The position numbers and the translations under genes are program-made. The notes beneath the pieces are model-generated. The model saw only the letters and a list, made by a program, of their open reading frames with translations. It was not told where the DNA came from and did not search any database. This document shows positions 16,292 through 24,753 of a DNA stretch of 64,000 nucleotides, piece after piece. Position 1 is the first letter of the stretch; the number at the start of each line of letters is the position of its first letter. The DNA comes from Streptomyces hygroscopicus subsp. hygroscopicus (lineage in GTDB: Bacteria; Actinomycetota; Actinomycetes; Streptomycetales; Streptomycetaceae). The stretch is taken from positions 434,001 through 498,000 of the forward strand of contig NZ_BSSM01000001.1 in the NCBI RefSeq assembly GCF_030269125.1, in the 5' to 3' direction.

Positions 16292-17647
16292 TCACTCCCC
16301 TCGGGTCCACGCCAGGAAGCGGCTGAACAGGCCCGCCTTGGGCTTCTGCGCCCCGGCCATCGCCGGCCGGGGCGTGGCCGCGAGGGGGGACGCGGAAGCC
16401 GCCACCGGGGATTCCGCCTTCTGGGCCGAGGTCGGCACCACGATGCGCGGGGTGAAGCGCACCGGCAGCGCCACCAGGGAGCGGCTCCACGGCGCCGGGA
16501 CCCAGCTCAAGTCCTTGAAGGGCATCCGAACTTCGACGTCCGGGAGCCGGTTGAGCAGGGACTCCACGGCGGTCACCGCGATCACGAACGCCGGGTCCTT
16601 GGCGGGACAGGCGTGCGGGCCCGCGCCGAAGGCCAGGTGGGCCTTCGCGCTGAGCTGCTCGCGGTGCTCGGCGAGGCGTGGGTCGGTGTTGGCCGCCGCG
16701 AAGGAGATCATCACCGGATCGTTCGCCCGGACCACACGGCCGCCCAACTCCACGTCGTGCGTCGGGTAATGGGCCGCGTAGTTGGCGATGGGCGCGTAGT
16801 TCCACAGGACCTGGGTGACGGCGTCCTCGACCGGCAGACCGGTCTGCCACTCCTCGCCGAGTATCAGCGCGCTGGCGGTGCCTATCACGGCGGACAGCGG
16901 CGTGGTGCCACCGGACAGCAGGGTGACGAGCTGGTGCAGCACCTCCTCGTCGGTGAGCTGCGCCGAGTGCTGCATCAGACGCGTCGTCAGGTCCTCGCCG
17001 GGGTTGCGCCGCTTGAGGGTGATCAGCTCGTTCAGCGCCTCGGCGAGCAGCTGGTCGGCGCCGGCGCTGCCGGAGAAGATGCCGGTGATGCCGGCGATGA
17101 CACGGTCGCCGATCTCCGGCGGGCAGCCGAACAGATCGCTGAACACCAGCAGCGGCAGCGGCTGGGCGTACTCCGCCATCAGCTCGGCCTGGCCCATGCG
17201 TTCGGAGCTGAAGCGGCTGATCAGGTAGTCGGCCGAAGCCTGGGTCTGACGTACCAGCTGGAGCTCGTTGACGCTGGCCAGACTGTCGGTAACGGCCTGG
17301 CGCAGCCGGGCGTGCGCAGCGCCGTCGCTGAACAGCGCGTTGGGCCGGTAGGCCAGCATCGGCAGCGCGGGGCTGTCCTCGGGGACCCGGCCCTCGTGCA
17401 GCGCGTTCCAGCGCCGCGAGTCGCGGACGAAGGAGGCGGGGTTCTGGAGGATGTAGAGCGCGGCGTCGTAGCTGGTGACCAGCTCGACCTCGACGCCGGG
17501 CGCGATGTCCACCGGGGCGCTCGGGCCGAGGCTGCGCAGATGGGCGTAGTGACCGTCCGGGTCGGAGCCGAACCGGGGGCCGTAGAGCTGGGTGTTTCCG
17601 TGTGCGGGGCAGCCGGGGGGCGGCTCTGTGCCGGGTCGCTGCTGCAT
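16292..17647 (-). CDS. Conservon-associated cytochrome P450 lacking EXXR (CYP157-like)
   Basis: A 451-residue P450-fold protein. The heme loop FGAGPHACPAKDPA retains the cysteine. The normally invariant K-helix EXXR is replaced: the equivalent segment reads VTQVLWNYAP, giving Q-x-x-W. The I-helix (LVTLLSGGTTPLSAV) also lacks the acidic residue of the oxygen-activation motif. The CYP157 family of Streptomyces conservons is known for losing EXXR in this way, so I place it there. After the P450 fold there is an Ala/Pro-rich tail of about 50 residues ending GLFSRFLAWTRGE. Its start lies 13 bases after the cvnD stop, so it is part of the conservon transcript. Catalytic activity is an open question. 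Confidence 0.88.
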   Translation of the reverse strand: MQQRPGTEPPPGCPAHGNTQLYGPRFGSDPDGHYAHLRSLGPSAPVDIAPGVEVELVTSYDAALYILQNPASFVRDSRRWNALHEGRVPEDSPALPMLAYRPNALFSDGAAHARLRQAVTDSLASVNELQLVRQTQASADYLISRFSSERMGQAELMAEYAQPLPLLVFSDLFGCPPEIGDRVIAGITGIFSGSAGADQLLAEALNELITLKRRNPGEDLTTRLMQHSAQLTDEEVLHQLVTLLSGGTTPLSAVIGTASALILGEEWQTGLPVEDAVTQVLWNYAPIANYAAHYPTHDVELGGRVVRANDPVMISFAAANTDPRLAEHREQLSAKAHLAFGAGPHACPAKDPAFVIAVTAVESLLNRLPDVEVRMPFKDLSWVPAPWSRSLVALPVRFTPRIVVPTSAQKAESPVAASASPLAATPRPAMAGAQKPKAGLFSRFLAWTRGE

Positions 17648-17660
17648 GAGCGGGGGGCTC

Positions 17661-18221
17661 CTAGTCGATGAGGGAGAGAAGATGGTGCACGAGGGTGATC
17701 AGCGCGTGCGCCGACGACTGCTCGTTGCGGACGTCGCAGGGGACGACGGGGGTGTCCGCGGACAGGTTGAGCGCCTCGCGCACCTCAGAGAGCGGGTAGC
17801 CGGGCGTGCCGTCGAAGTGGTTGACCCCGATGGCGTACGTCAGACCGAACCGCTCGACCAGGTCGAGGATGGGGAACGACTCGGACAGCCGCTCGGGGTC
17901 GACGAGGACGAGCGCGCCCAGGGCACCCCGGGACAGCTCCTCCCACATCTCCTTGAAGCGTTCCTGGCCGGGGGTGCCGAAGAGGTACAGCACCACCTCG
18001 TCGTTGATGGTCAGACGGCCGAAGTCCATGGCGACCGTCGTGGTGGTCTTGTCGGGAGTACCCGACAGATCGTCGAAGCCCTCACTGGCCTCGGTGATCT
18101 CTTCTTCGGTCCGCAGCGGCTCGATCTCGGAGATGCTGGCGATACACGTGGTCTTGCCGACCCCGAAGTGCCCCACCACGAGCACCTTCACCGCCGTACG
18201 GACACCTGAGTCCAGGTACAC
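17661..18221 (-). CDS. cvnD: Conservon small GTPase CvnD
   Basis: A 186-residue Ras-like ATP/GTP-binding protein. The P-loop is VVGHFGVGKTT (about residues 15-25), switch II is YLFGTPGQERFKEMW, and the base-specificity region reads GVNHFDG in place of the canonical NKxD, as is usual for this family. GTG 18221 is the start; CvnC ends 3 bases before it. In characterised conservons CvnA-D form a membrane-associated complex that resembles a G-protein-coupled receptor system, with CvnD as the GTPase. Confidence 0.93.
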   Translation of the reverse strand: MYLDSGVRTAVKVLVVGHFGVGKTTCIASISEIEPLRTEEEITEASEGFDDLSGTPDKTTTTVAMDFGRLTINDEVVLYLFGTPGQERFKEMWEELSRGALGALVLVDPERLSESFPILDLVERFGLTYAIGVNHFDGTPGYPLSEVREALNLSADTPVVPCDVRNEQSSAHALITLVHHLLSLID

Positions 18222-18224
18222 GAA

Positions 18225-18608
18225 TCACGCTCCGAATCGGGCTCTGAGGCCGTCGAGCACGGCGTTCAGTACTTCTCGGTCGACACGTTCCGCGCGGGGC
18301 ACCGGCTTCCGCGCGATGATCAGGCCGCTCTCCTCCATCTCGGCCAGGAGGATCCGGACGACCCCCAGCGGCAGACGGGTGTGTGCGGCGACCTCGGCCA
18401 CGGACAGGAATCCGTCCATGACCAGGTCCAGAACCTGACGGGCCTCCGGGGTGAGCGTGCGCACCGTGGTGGCGGCGTGCTCGCTCGCGGACACCAGCGT
18501 CGTGTGCCCGTAGGCGTGTTCCGGGGGCAGGGACCGCCCGTTCGTGATCACGAAGAACGGGACTAATGCGGAGGTGAGTTCCAGATCCTCGTCGGGCTCG
18601 TCACTCAC
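18225..18608 (-). CDS. cvnC: Conservon protein CvnC (DUF742)
   Basis: A 127-residue DUF742 protein. The N-terminus is acidic (SDEPDEDLEL), followed by the family block VPFFVITNGRSLPP and a winged-helix-like C-terminal half: EARQVLDLVMDGFLSVAEVA, then LPLGVVRILLAEMEESGLI. GTG 18608 overlaps the cvnB stop (GTGA). CvnC lies between the Roadblock protein and the GTPase, the invariant order in conservons. It probably acts as an adaptor in the complex. Confidence 0.92.
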   Translation of the reverse strand: MSDEPDEDLELTSALVPFFVITNGRSLPPEHAYGHTTLVSASEHAATTVRTLTPEARQVLDLVMDGFLSVAEVAAHTRLPLGVVRILLAEMEESGLIIARKPVPRAERVDREVLNAVLDGLRARFGA

Positions 18609-19444
18609 GCGCGGCTCGCCTCCCCGTGGGGGGCCAGATACGCGCCGAGGCGTGGCACGACCTGGTGCAGCCGGGTGGTGAAGTCCTCGATGTCCGCGTC
18701 GTGCTGGGCCGCGGCCGCGAGGAAGGCGCCCCGTCCGGCCGAGATCAGGAAGATCCAGCCGTGCTGGAACTCGATGACCGTCTGCCGCCAGAGCGCGTCC
18801 TGCTGGACGCCGGCGAACTGCGCGGTGGCCCGGCTGTAGGCGTGGATACCGGTCATCGCGGCGGAGATGGTGTCCGCGAGGTCCTGGCTCATGCCCGTGG
18901 TGGCCCCGCGGGGCAGTCCGTCGCCGCCCAGCAGCACGGCGTGCCGGGCGCCGCGCACCTCGCTGATCACCTCGTCCAGGTCGGCGATCCGGATCCCGGT
19001 GCCGATCTCCTGACCGTCGCGGGCGCGCTGGGCGCGCGCCCCGGCCTCGTCGGCGTGCACCCGGGGCGGCGAGGTGAGGTTGTTCCCGAGCCGGGCCACG
19101 AGCCGGTGCATGCGGAAGGAGATCTGCTGCATGTCGACATCGGGTGCCGCGGCCGCCGCCAGGTACGCGCCCTGCCCGGCCCCGATCAGGAAGATCCAGC
19201 CGTGCGAGAACTCGATGATGGTCTGGTTCCACTGCCGGTCCGGGGCGTCCCCGGCGAAGTGGGACGTGGCCCGGCTCAGCGACTGCATGCCCGCCATGGC
19301 GGCGGAGATGGTCCGCACGTCCTTCTGGGCCATGCCGTCGGTCGCCCCGCGGGGCAGGCCGTCCGCGGACAGCAGGACGGCGTGGCGTGCCTTGGGCACG
19401 TTGGCCACGATGTCCTCGAGCATCCACGAGAGGTCGGTGATCAT
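18605..19444 (-). CDS. cvnB: Conservon protein CvnB with two tandem Roadblock/LC7 domains
   Basis: A 279-residue protein made of two Roadblock/LC7 domains, where ordinary CvnB proteins are about 140 residues with one. Domain 1 (about residues 1-125) contains ARHAVLLSADGLPRGATDGM and IIEFSHGWIFLIGAG. Domain 2 (about 150-275) contains ARHAVLLGGDGLPRGATTGM and VIEFQHGWIFLISAGRGAFL, so the halves are clearly an internal duplication. A charged linker (ADEAGARAQRARDGQE) joins them. ATG 19444 overlaps the cvnA stop. Roadblock domains dimerise and contact small GTPases; a covalent pair would give a fixed dimer for CvnD. Single-domain CvnB followed by a frameshift is excluded because one continuous frame spans both. 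Confidence 0.92.
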   Translation of the reverse strand: MITDLSWMLEDIVANVPKARHAVLLSADGLPRGATDGMAQKDVRTISAAMAGMQSLSRATSHFAGDAPDRQWNQTIIEFSHGWIFLIGAGQGAYLAAAAAPDVDMQQISFRMHRLVARLGNNLTSPPRVHADEAGARAQRARDGQEIGTGIRIADLDEVISEVRGARHAVLLGGDGLPRGATTGMSQDLADTISAAMTGIHAYSRATAQFAGVQQDALWRQTVIEFQHGWIFLISAGRGAFLAAAAQHDADIEDFTTRLHQVVPRLGAYLAPHGEASRA

Positions 19445-20628
19445 GTGTCATCGGACCCTTCGGACGGTGCCGCGGAGAGATTGCGGCCCGAGAGCGTGCC
19501 GCGCTGGAAGGCGCCCAGGCTGCGGCCCGCGGCCCGGCCGGCGTCCTCCGTCGCCGTGACGTGCGGCAGGCCGACGGTGTCCTGGTCGGGAACACTGGCG
19601 ATGGGCACCTGGCGGGCGCCGCGCCGGGGCAGGCCGTTGGCGGTGCGCGCCACGGACTCGGGCCGGGTGGGTATGCCGGGCTGCTCGATAACGGGCTGGA
19701 CCTCTTCCACCGGTGCCGTCTCCTCCTCCGTCCACAGCTCCTCGGGCAGCAGCACGACCGCGCGCACGCCGCCGTAGCGGGAGACACCGGTCACGTCCAC
19801 CCGGAAGCCGTACTGCTGGGACAGCAGGCCGATCACGGGAAAACCGAACTTGGGCTGGTTGCCCAGCTGGGACAGCCGGGGCCGGTACTGGCCGGAGAGC
19901 AGGGCGCTGGCCTTCTGGCGCTCCTCGTCGTTCATGCCGACGCCCGCGTCGTCGATGACGATGCAGAGGTTCTTCTGCACCCGCTGGAACGTCACCTCGA
20001 TGGGCGAGCCCTGCTGGGAGAAGCTGGCAGCGTTGTCGAGCAGCTCGGCGACCGCGAGGGCGACGGGCGAGACCGCCGACGCCTTCAGCGCGAAGCCGGT
20101 CTGCTGCATGATCTCCACGCGCCGGAAGTTGCGGATCTGCCCCTGGGCGCTGCGCACCACGTCGTAGACGCTCGCGGCGCGGCTGCGGCGGCCCAGCGGG
20201 GCGCCGCACATGACCGCGATGCCCTGTGCCTTGCGCGCCATCTGCGCGTTGGCGTGGCCGACCTCCAGCAGGTCGCCGAGGACGGAGTGGCCGCCGTACT
20301 TGCGCTGGATCTCCTCCAGCAGCGCCAGCTGTTCGGCGGCGAGGCTCTGCAGGAAGCGCGCCGAGCCCTTGAGTACGGCCTTGGTGCTGTCCTCCGCCGC
20401 CTCCTCGGCTTCCTGGATGGTCTTGGCGTGGTCGGTCCGGTGCTGGTGGAGCTCTGCTCGTAAAGTGGCCAGTCGGCCGTCGGCCTCGCTGAGCCGCTGG
20501 GTCAGTGCGGCTTCGGACCTGTCCTTGTTCACCGCTATGGCCTTGGCGCGACGACTGAGGACCACGGCCGCGGCGACGCCGAGCGCCGCCACGACAACCA
20601 GGCACCAGACAAGTGCGTCTCGAATCAT
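19441..20628 (-). CDS. cvnA: Conservon sensor protein CvnA (histidine-kinase-like ATPase)
   Basis: A 395-residue membrane protein. One N-terminal TM helix (ALVWCLVVVAALGVAAAVVL, about residues 5-24) is followed by a charged coiled coil (about 40-110), then a GHKL ATPase domain with the N-box VAELLDNAASFS, G1 box DDAGVGM and a G2-like KFGFPVIG. No phosphoacceptor histidine of the usual kind is evident, as is typical of CvnA. A Pro/Arg-rich disordered tail follows. The start ATG 20628 has an AGGAAAGG site upstream. It is the first gene of a conservon transcript that continues through two P450s and the hydratase. Confidence 0.92.
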   Translation of the reverse strand: MIRDALVWCLVVVAALGVAAAVVLSRRAKAIAVNKDRSEAALTQRLSEADGRLATLRAELHQHRTDHAKTIQEAEEAAEDSTKAVLKGSARFLQSLAAEQLALLEEIQRKYGGHSVLGDLLEVGHANAQMARKAQGIAVMCGAPLGRRSRAASVYDVVRSAQGQIRNFRRVEIMQQTGFALKASAVSPVALAVAELLDNAASFSQQGSPIEVTFQRVQKNLCIVIDDAGVGMNDEERQKASALLSGQYRPRLSQLGNQPKFGFPVIGLLSQQYGFRVDVTGVSRYGGVRAVVLLPEELWTEEETAPVEEVQPVIEQPGIPTRPESVARTANGLPRRGARQVPIASVPDQDTVGLPHVTATEDAGRAAGRSLGAFQRGTLSGRNLSAAPSEGSDDT

Positions 20629-20955
20629 GGAAACCTTTCCTGGCGTTTAGCCTGCGGCCGTTGGCGGAAGTGCACCGCACCGCCGGTGGGACGACCGGTC
20701 GCGAACGGGTCGGGCAGGTCACGCGGAGGACCGGACCGAAACCGTTTTCTGCGGCGCCTGAGCCGAGGGGACCAAGGTCACAGACGCGGGGATGCTATCA
20801 CCCGCTTAGGGGAACCTTTGCCACGCCGAGTCACGCCAACGACCCTGCTCACGGCATGGGTTGCGGCGATTACGCGCTGCTGCTCGGACAATTCCGGATC
20901 GGTGTCCGGGAGTTGCCCGGAAGCGGCGACAAAGGGGCGTAAAGGCGCCGCCGGA
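20629..20955. other. Intergenic region upstream of the conservon
   Basis: No gene is supported in these 327 bases between the conservon and the macro-domain gene, both on the minus strand. The region must contain the cvnA promoter; a TAGCAT hexamer on the minus strand (complement of 20792-20797) could be a -10, but no matching -35 is convincing. Confidence 0.4.
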
Positions 20956-21465
20956 TCAGCCGATCTGACGGGCGAACACCTCGTAGGCCAGGGCATCGAG
21001 GAGCACGAAGCGGACCTCCTCGACGGCCGTGTCCGTGGAGCGGGCGGCCGCCAGGGCGATCCGGGCGGCGTCCGCCATCGGCCAGCGGTAGACACCGGTG
21101 GAGATGGCCGGAAACGCCACCGTGCGGGCGCCGAGCGCGTCGGCGACGCGCAGGGACGCGCGGTAGCAGGAGGCGAGCAGGGGCGAGCGGTCCTCTTCGG
21201 CGCTGAAGACCGGTCCGACGGTATGGATCACCCACCGGGCGTCGAGCCGCCCCGCGGTGGTGGCGACGGCCTGTCCGGTGGGCAGGCCCCGGCCGTAGCG
21301 CGAGGCGCGCAGGGCGCGGCACTCGGCGAGGATCGCGGGCCCGCCGCCGCGGTGGATGGCGCCGTCGACGCCTCCGCCGCCGAGCAGTGAGGAATTGGCC
21401 GCGTTGACGATCGCGTCGGCGCGCTGCCGGGTGATGTCGCCCTGGACGAGGAGGATGCCGGTCAT
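20956..21465 (-). CDS. Macro-domain protein, probable O-acetyl-ADP-ribose deacetylase
   Basis: A 169-residue MacroD-type protein. The ADP-ribose-binding blocks are [56 protein letters not shown] and [13 protein letters not shown]. The Asn and Asp residues that position the ADP-ribose in this family (NAAN and GGVDGAIH) are present. It should bind ADP-ribose and hydrolyse O-acetyl-ADP-ribose or protein ADP-ribose esters. Its start overlaps the stop of an FAD oxidoreductase gene (ATGA), an unexpected partner. The sirtuin at 10.0-10.8 kb is a possible source of its substrate. Confidence 0.9.
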   Translation of the reverse strand: MTGILLVQGDITRQRADAIVNAANSSLLGGGGVDGAIHRGGGPAILAECRALRASRYGRGLPTGQAVATTAGRLDARWVIHTVGPVFSAEEDRSPLLASCYRASLRVADALGARTVAFPAISTGVYRWPMADAARIALAAARSTDTAVEEVRFVLLDALAYEVFARQIG

Positions 21466-22880
21466 GCCTGTCGCAGCCTCCGCCAGACGGCCTTGGCCGC
21501 GTTGTGCCCCGACATGCCGTGCACCCCGGGTCCGGGCGGGGTGGCCGAGGAGCACAGGAAGACGGCCGGGTGGGGGGTGTGGTACGGGAACAGGGTCGGC
21601 CGGGGCCGCAGCAGCAGCTGGAGTCCGCAGGCGGCGCCGCAGGCGATGTCGCCGCCCACGTAGTTGGCGTTGCGGGCGGCCATCTCGGCCGGGCCCGTGG
21701 TGACGCGGGCGAGGACGCGGTCGCGGAAGCCGGGCGCGAAGCGCTCCAGCTGGCGCTCCATGGCATCGGTGAGGTCGCCGGACCAGCCGCTCGGTACATG
21801 CCCGTACGCCCAGAAGACGTGCTTGCCCGCCGGGGCGCGGCCGGGGTCGGCCACACTCGGCTGCACGGTGATCATGAACGGCTTGCCGGGGGCCCGGCCC
21901 TCGCGGGAGGCGGCGCGCAGGGCGGTGCCGATCTCCGCCTGGCTCGCGCCGATCTGGACGGTGCCGGCGACGCGGGCCTCGGGGGCGGTCCACGGCACCG
22001 GGCCGTCCAGCGCGTAGTCGATCTTGAAGACGCCGGGGCCGTACCGGTAGCGGTCGTAGTAGGCGCCGAAGCCGGCGATGCGGGCGAGGGCGGCGGGCGA
22101 GGTGTCGAAGACGTAGGCGCGGGCGGGCGGCAGGTCGTCCAGGCGTTTGACCTCGTAGTCGGTGTGCACCTCGCCGCCGAGATCCGCCAGGTAGGCGGCG
22201 AGGGCGTCCGAGACGGCCTGGGAGCCGCCGCGGGCCACCGGCCAGCCGCGGGCGTGCGCGGCCAGCGCGAAGACCAGGCCGATGGCGCTGGTGGCGAAGC
22301 CGTCCAGCGGGGCCATCACATGGGCGACCAGGCCGGCGAACAGCGTCTTGATCCGCTCGTCCTTGAAGCGGCGCATCAGCCAGGTGGACGGCGGCAGCCC
22401 CGCGAGGCCGAAGCGGGCCAGCGTCACCGGATCGCGGGGCAGCGCGGAAAGCGGCAGGGACATGAAGTCCCGTACCAGCGTGTCCCAGTGGGCGAGCAGC
22501 GGCTCGACGAGTCTGCGGTACGACCCGGCGTCGCGCGGCCCGAAGGAGGCGGCGGTCTCCGCGACCGAGCGGGAGAGCACGGCGGCGGTGCCGTCGGGGA
22601 AGGGGTGCGCCATGGGCAGCTCGGCGTGCAGCCACTGAAGGCCGTACCGCTCCAGGGGCAGGGCGCGGAAGGCGGGCGAGTTGATCCCCAGGGGGTGGGC
22701 GGCCGAGCACGGGTCGTGCCGGAAGCCGGGCAGGGTCAGCTCCTCGGTGCGGGCGCCGCCGCCCACGGTGGAGCGCGCCTCGAACAGGGCCACGGAGAAG
22801 TCCCTGCGGGCCAGTTCCACGGCGGCGGTCAGTCCGTTGGGCCCCGCACCCACCACGACCGCATCGAGCATCGACGGCAC
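21462..22880 (-). CDS. Phytoene-desaturase-like FAD-dependent oxidoreductase (paralogue 1)
   Basis: A 472-residue CrtI/NAD(P)-FAD amine-oxidase-type flavoprotein. The dinucleotide fold lies at the N-terminus ([20 protein letters not shown], with the second motif [16 protein letters not shown]), and the C-terminal FAD block is [36 protein letters not shown] and [10 protein letters not shown] are shared with the second copy at 26625-28073. Such proteins desaturate or isomerise polyenes or saturate retinol-like substrates; no carotenoid synthase gene is present here, so the substrate is unknown. The start is MPSMLD at 22880 or ATG 22871. It is co-translated with the macro-domain gene. Confidence 0.8.
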   Translation of the reverse strand: MPSMLDAVVVGAGPNGLTAAVELARRDFSVALFEARSTVGGGARTEELTLPGFRHDPCSAAHPLGINSPAFRALPLERYGLQWLHAELPMAHPFPDGTAAVLSRSVAETAASFGPRDAGSYRRLVEPLLAHWDTLVRDFMSLPLSALPRDPVTLARFGLAGLPPSTWLMRRFKDERIKTLFAGLVAHVMAPLDGFATSAIGLVFALAAHARGWPVARGGSQAVSDALAAYLADLGGEVHTDYEVKRLDDLPPARAYVFDTSPAALARIAGFGAYYDRYRYGPGVFKIDYALDGPVPWTAPEARVAGTVQIGASQAEIGTALRAASREGRAPGKPFMITVQPSVADPGRAPAGKHVFWAYGHVPSGWSGDLTDAMERQLERFAPGFRDRVLARVTTGPAEMAARNANYVGGDIACGAACGLQLLLRPRPTLFPYHTPHPAVFLCSSATPPGPGVHGMSGHNAAKAVWRRLRQA

Positions 22881-23057
22881 CTTCGGACCCCTTCGTCAGC
22901 CGATGGCCACTCGGCTTCAGGATATGCCGGGCCACCGACAGAGCGGCTCCCGCGCGGGGCCCCGACGGCTCCGCGGGGCGGCAGGCGCCGGTTCGCTCCC
23001 GCTCGGCCCGGGAAAGTAGGTGACGTCAGCCGAGACACCGCCGAGGAGGGGGACGGC

Positions 23058-24098
23058 ATGGCCGGTGGCCGACAGCGGATGAGGCGCTCGTTGGTGGTGT
23101 ACGCGTTCTGGGTCGCCTGCCTCGCGACGCTGGTCGTGGGGATCCTGCTGGTACCGCTCGACGAGAAGCTGACGTCGCGCGAAGTGCTCTCGTCCATCGG
23201 GCTCAACCTGGTGGCCGGTGTCATCTTCGCGGTGATCTTCACCCTGTTGAGCAACCGGGCGCAGGAGCAGAACCTGGAGGGCACGCTCAAGGAGGGCCTG
23301 GACCAGTTCTCGGCACGTCTGGCCGCGGAACTGTCCAGGGGCCGGAGGGAGTTCCTGCCGACCGCGCGGTACGAGCCCGTCGAACCCGCGGACGGCGGCT
23401 ACGGCGACCCCTTCAACGTCGACATGACCGAGAGCCTCGAACGGACCGGGTACTACGCCTTCCGCGGGCCGAGCGCCCGCTATGTGGCCGCCCGGCTGCG
23501 CTGCTCCAGCCACTTCCCGCAGCAGGTCACCGTGGCCATGCTGAGCCCGGGAGACACCCAGATGATCGCCCGGCGGGCCGCGGACCGCCGCAACTGGAGG
23601 CGCTTCGCCGGGCAGTCGGCGCGTGAGCTGGAGGACGGCCTGCGCGACGAGCTGGTCATGTGCGTCGTCTCGCTCTTCGACTACCGGCGCTACTGCCCGG
23701 TCAAGCTCCTCTACACCGAGGACACCGCCGTCTACCGCTACGAGATGTTCGACGACTCGGTCTTCGTCTCCTGGTACCACGCCCACGGCGCCGAGGCCCT
23801 GGAGATGCCTCCCTCCTACCGTTTCGGCTCGGAGTCGTTCCTGTACAAGACGCTGCGGCTGGATCTGACCCGCAGGTTCGACATCTCCCGCCACAAGGTC
23901 ACGTTCACCGCGGAGCAGGACGACGACTTCCTGATGCGGCATCTCGCGGACCTCACCGGAGGGCCGGTGACCGAGCAGGACCTCGCGCACTGGCGCGCCG
24001 AATACGACCGCAGGACGGCGGACTTCACGTCGTACATGAGCACCATCTACGACAGTCTCTCCCGGCTGCGCCGGCTGACCGACGAGCGGGCGGCGTGA
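23058..24098 (+). CDS. Unknown membrane-anchored protein, two N-terminal TM helices
   Basis: I do not recognise this 346-residue protein. Two hydrophobic helices lie at about residues 12-33 (VVYAFWVACLATLVVGILLV) and 46-66 (IGLNLVAGVIFAVIFTLL), separated by a short charged loop, followed by about 280 soluble residues. The soluble part has a short basic/acidic helix (QNLEGTLKEGLDQFSARL) and then an alpha/beta domain with VTVAMLSPGD, ELVMCVVSLFDYRRYCPVK, YRYEMFDDSVFVSWYHAHG and a helical end. The start is fixed by a strong GAGGAGGGGG site 5-8 bases upstream. Its stop overlaps the next start (GTGA), so both products probably work together. The layout resembles a membrane sensor or effector, but that is conjecture. 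Confidence 0.8.
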   Translation: MAGGRQRMRRSLVVYAFWVACLATLVVGILLVPLDEKLTSREVLSSIGLNLVAGVIFAVIFTLLSNRAQEQNLEGTLKEGLDQFSARLAAELSRGRREFLPTARYEPVEPADGGYGDPFNVDMTESLERTGYYAFRGPSARYVAARLRCSSHFPQQVTVAMLSPGDTQMIARRAADRRNWRRFAGQSARELEDGLRDELVMCVVSLFDYRRYCPVKLLYTEDTAVYRYEMFDDSVFVSWYHAHGAEALEMPPSYRFGSESFLYKTLRLDLTRRFDISRHKVTFTAEQDDDFLMRHLADLTGGPVTEQDLAHWRAEYDRRTADFTSYMSTIYDSLSRLRRLTDERAA

Positions 24099-24751
24099 GC
24101 GGGGCCGCGGCGGAGCTGCGCGCGCTGCTGGCGTCCGGCACGGCGGACGAGCGGCTGGGGCGCGGCTGCGCCGAGATCCTCCGGGACATCGCGCGCGGCA
24201 GGCTCACCCCGCGGGGCCTGCGCCACCCCCTCGGGTTCCTCTACGTCCCGCTCGACCGGCGCCCCGACTCGGTGCTGCGGCTGCACCTGTGGCCGCGGCG
24301 GCCGTGGTGGTCGACCCTGACGACCTCCCCGTACCACATGCACGCCTGGCGGCTGGTCAGCTACGTGCACCGCGGTGCCGTGCGGAACACGACCGTCGAG
24401 GTGCGGGCGGCGGCCGACGGGGACGCCGAGTACCGGGTCTTCGACATCGACGGTGAGGGGGAGCGCGATCTGCTGGTCCCCTCCGAGGAGACGGTCGCGG
24501 TGTCGTCCCGGGCGACGTCCACCGTGCGTGCCGGAGGGCTCTACGGCCTGGACGTGGGGACCTTCCACTGCACCAGCCTCCTGGAGGGCACGGCGGCGGT
24601 GACCCTCGCCCTGGTGGACCGGGTGCCCGGGGCGCGGGAGCGGGCGCTGGGGCCCTGCGGCCTCGGGCGGCACAGCACCCTGCGGGCAACCGCGCCGGCG
24701 GACGAACTGCGGCGCTTCGCGCGCGAGTCGCTGCTGGAGCCAGGGGCCTGA
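24095..24751 (+). CDS. Unknown cupin-like protein coupled to the two-TM protein
   Basis: An 218-residue soluble protein of unknown role. After an N-terminal helical part, the segment LRHPLGFLYVPL, LRLHLWPRRP and YHMHAWRLVSYVHRGAVRNT resembles the metal-site region of cupin or cysteine-dioxygenase-like proteins (H-x-H followed by a turn and a beta strand). A later HCTS in VGTFHCTSLLEG could supply a further ligand. GTG 24095 overlaps the previous stop. The gene ends 2 bases before the convergent gamma-glutamyltransferase homologue. The cupin assignment is from the motif pattern only and may be wrong; the gene itself is well supported by codon bias and coupling. Confidence 0.72.
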   Translation: MSGAAAELRALLASGTADERLGRGCAEILRDIARGRLTPRGLRHPLGFLYVPLDRRPDSVLRLHLWPRRPWWSTLTTSPYHMHAWRLVSYVHRGAVRNTTVEVRAAADGDAEYRVFDIDGEGERDLLVPSEETVAVSSRATSTVRAGGLYGLDVGTFHCTSLLEGTAAVTLALVDRVPGARERALGPCGLGRHSTLRATAPADELRRFARESLLEPGA

Positions 24752-24753
24752 GG

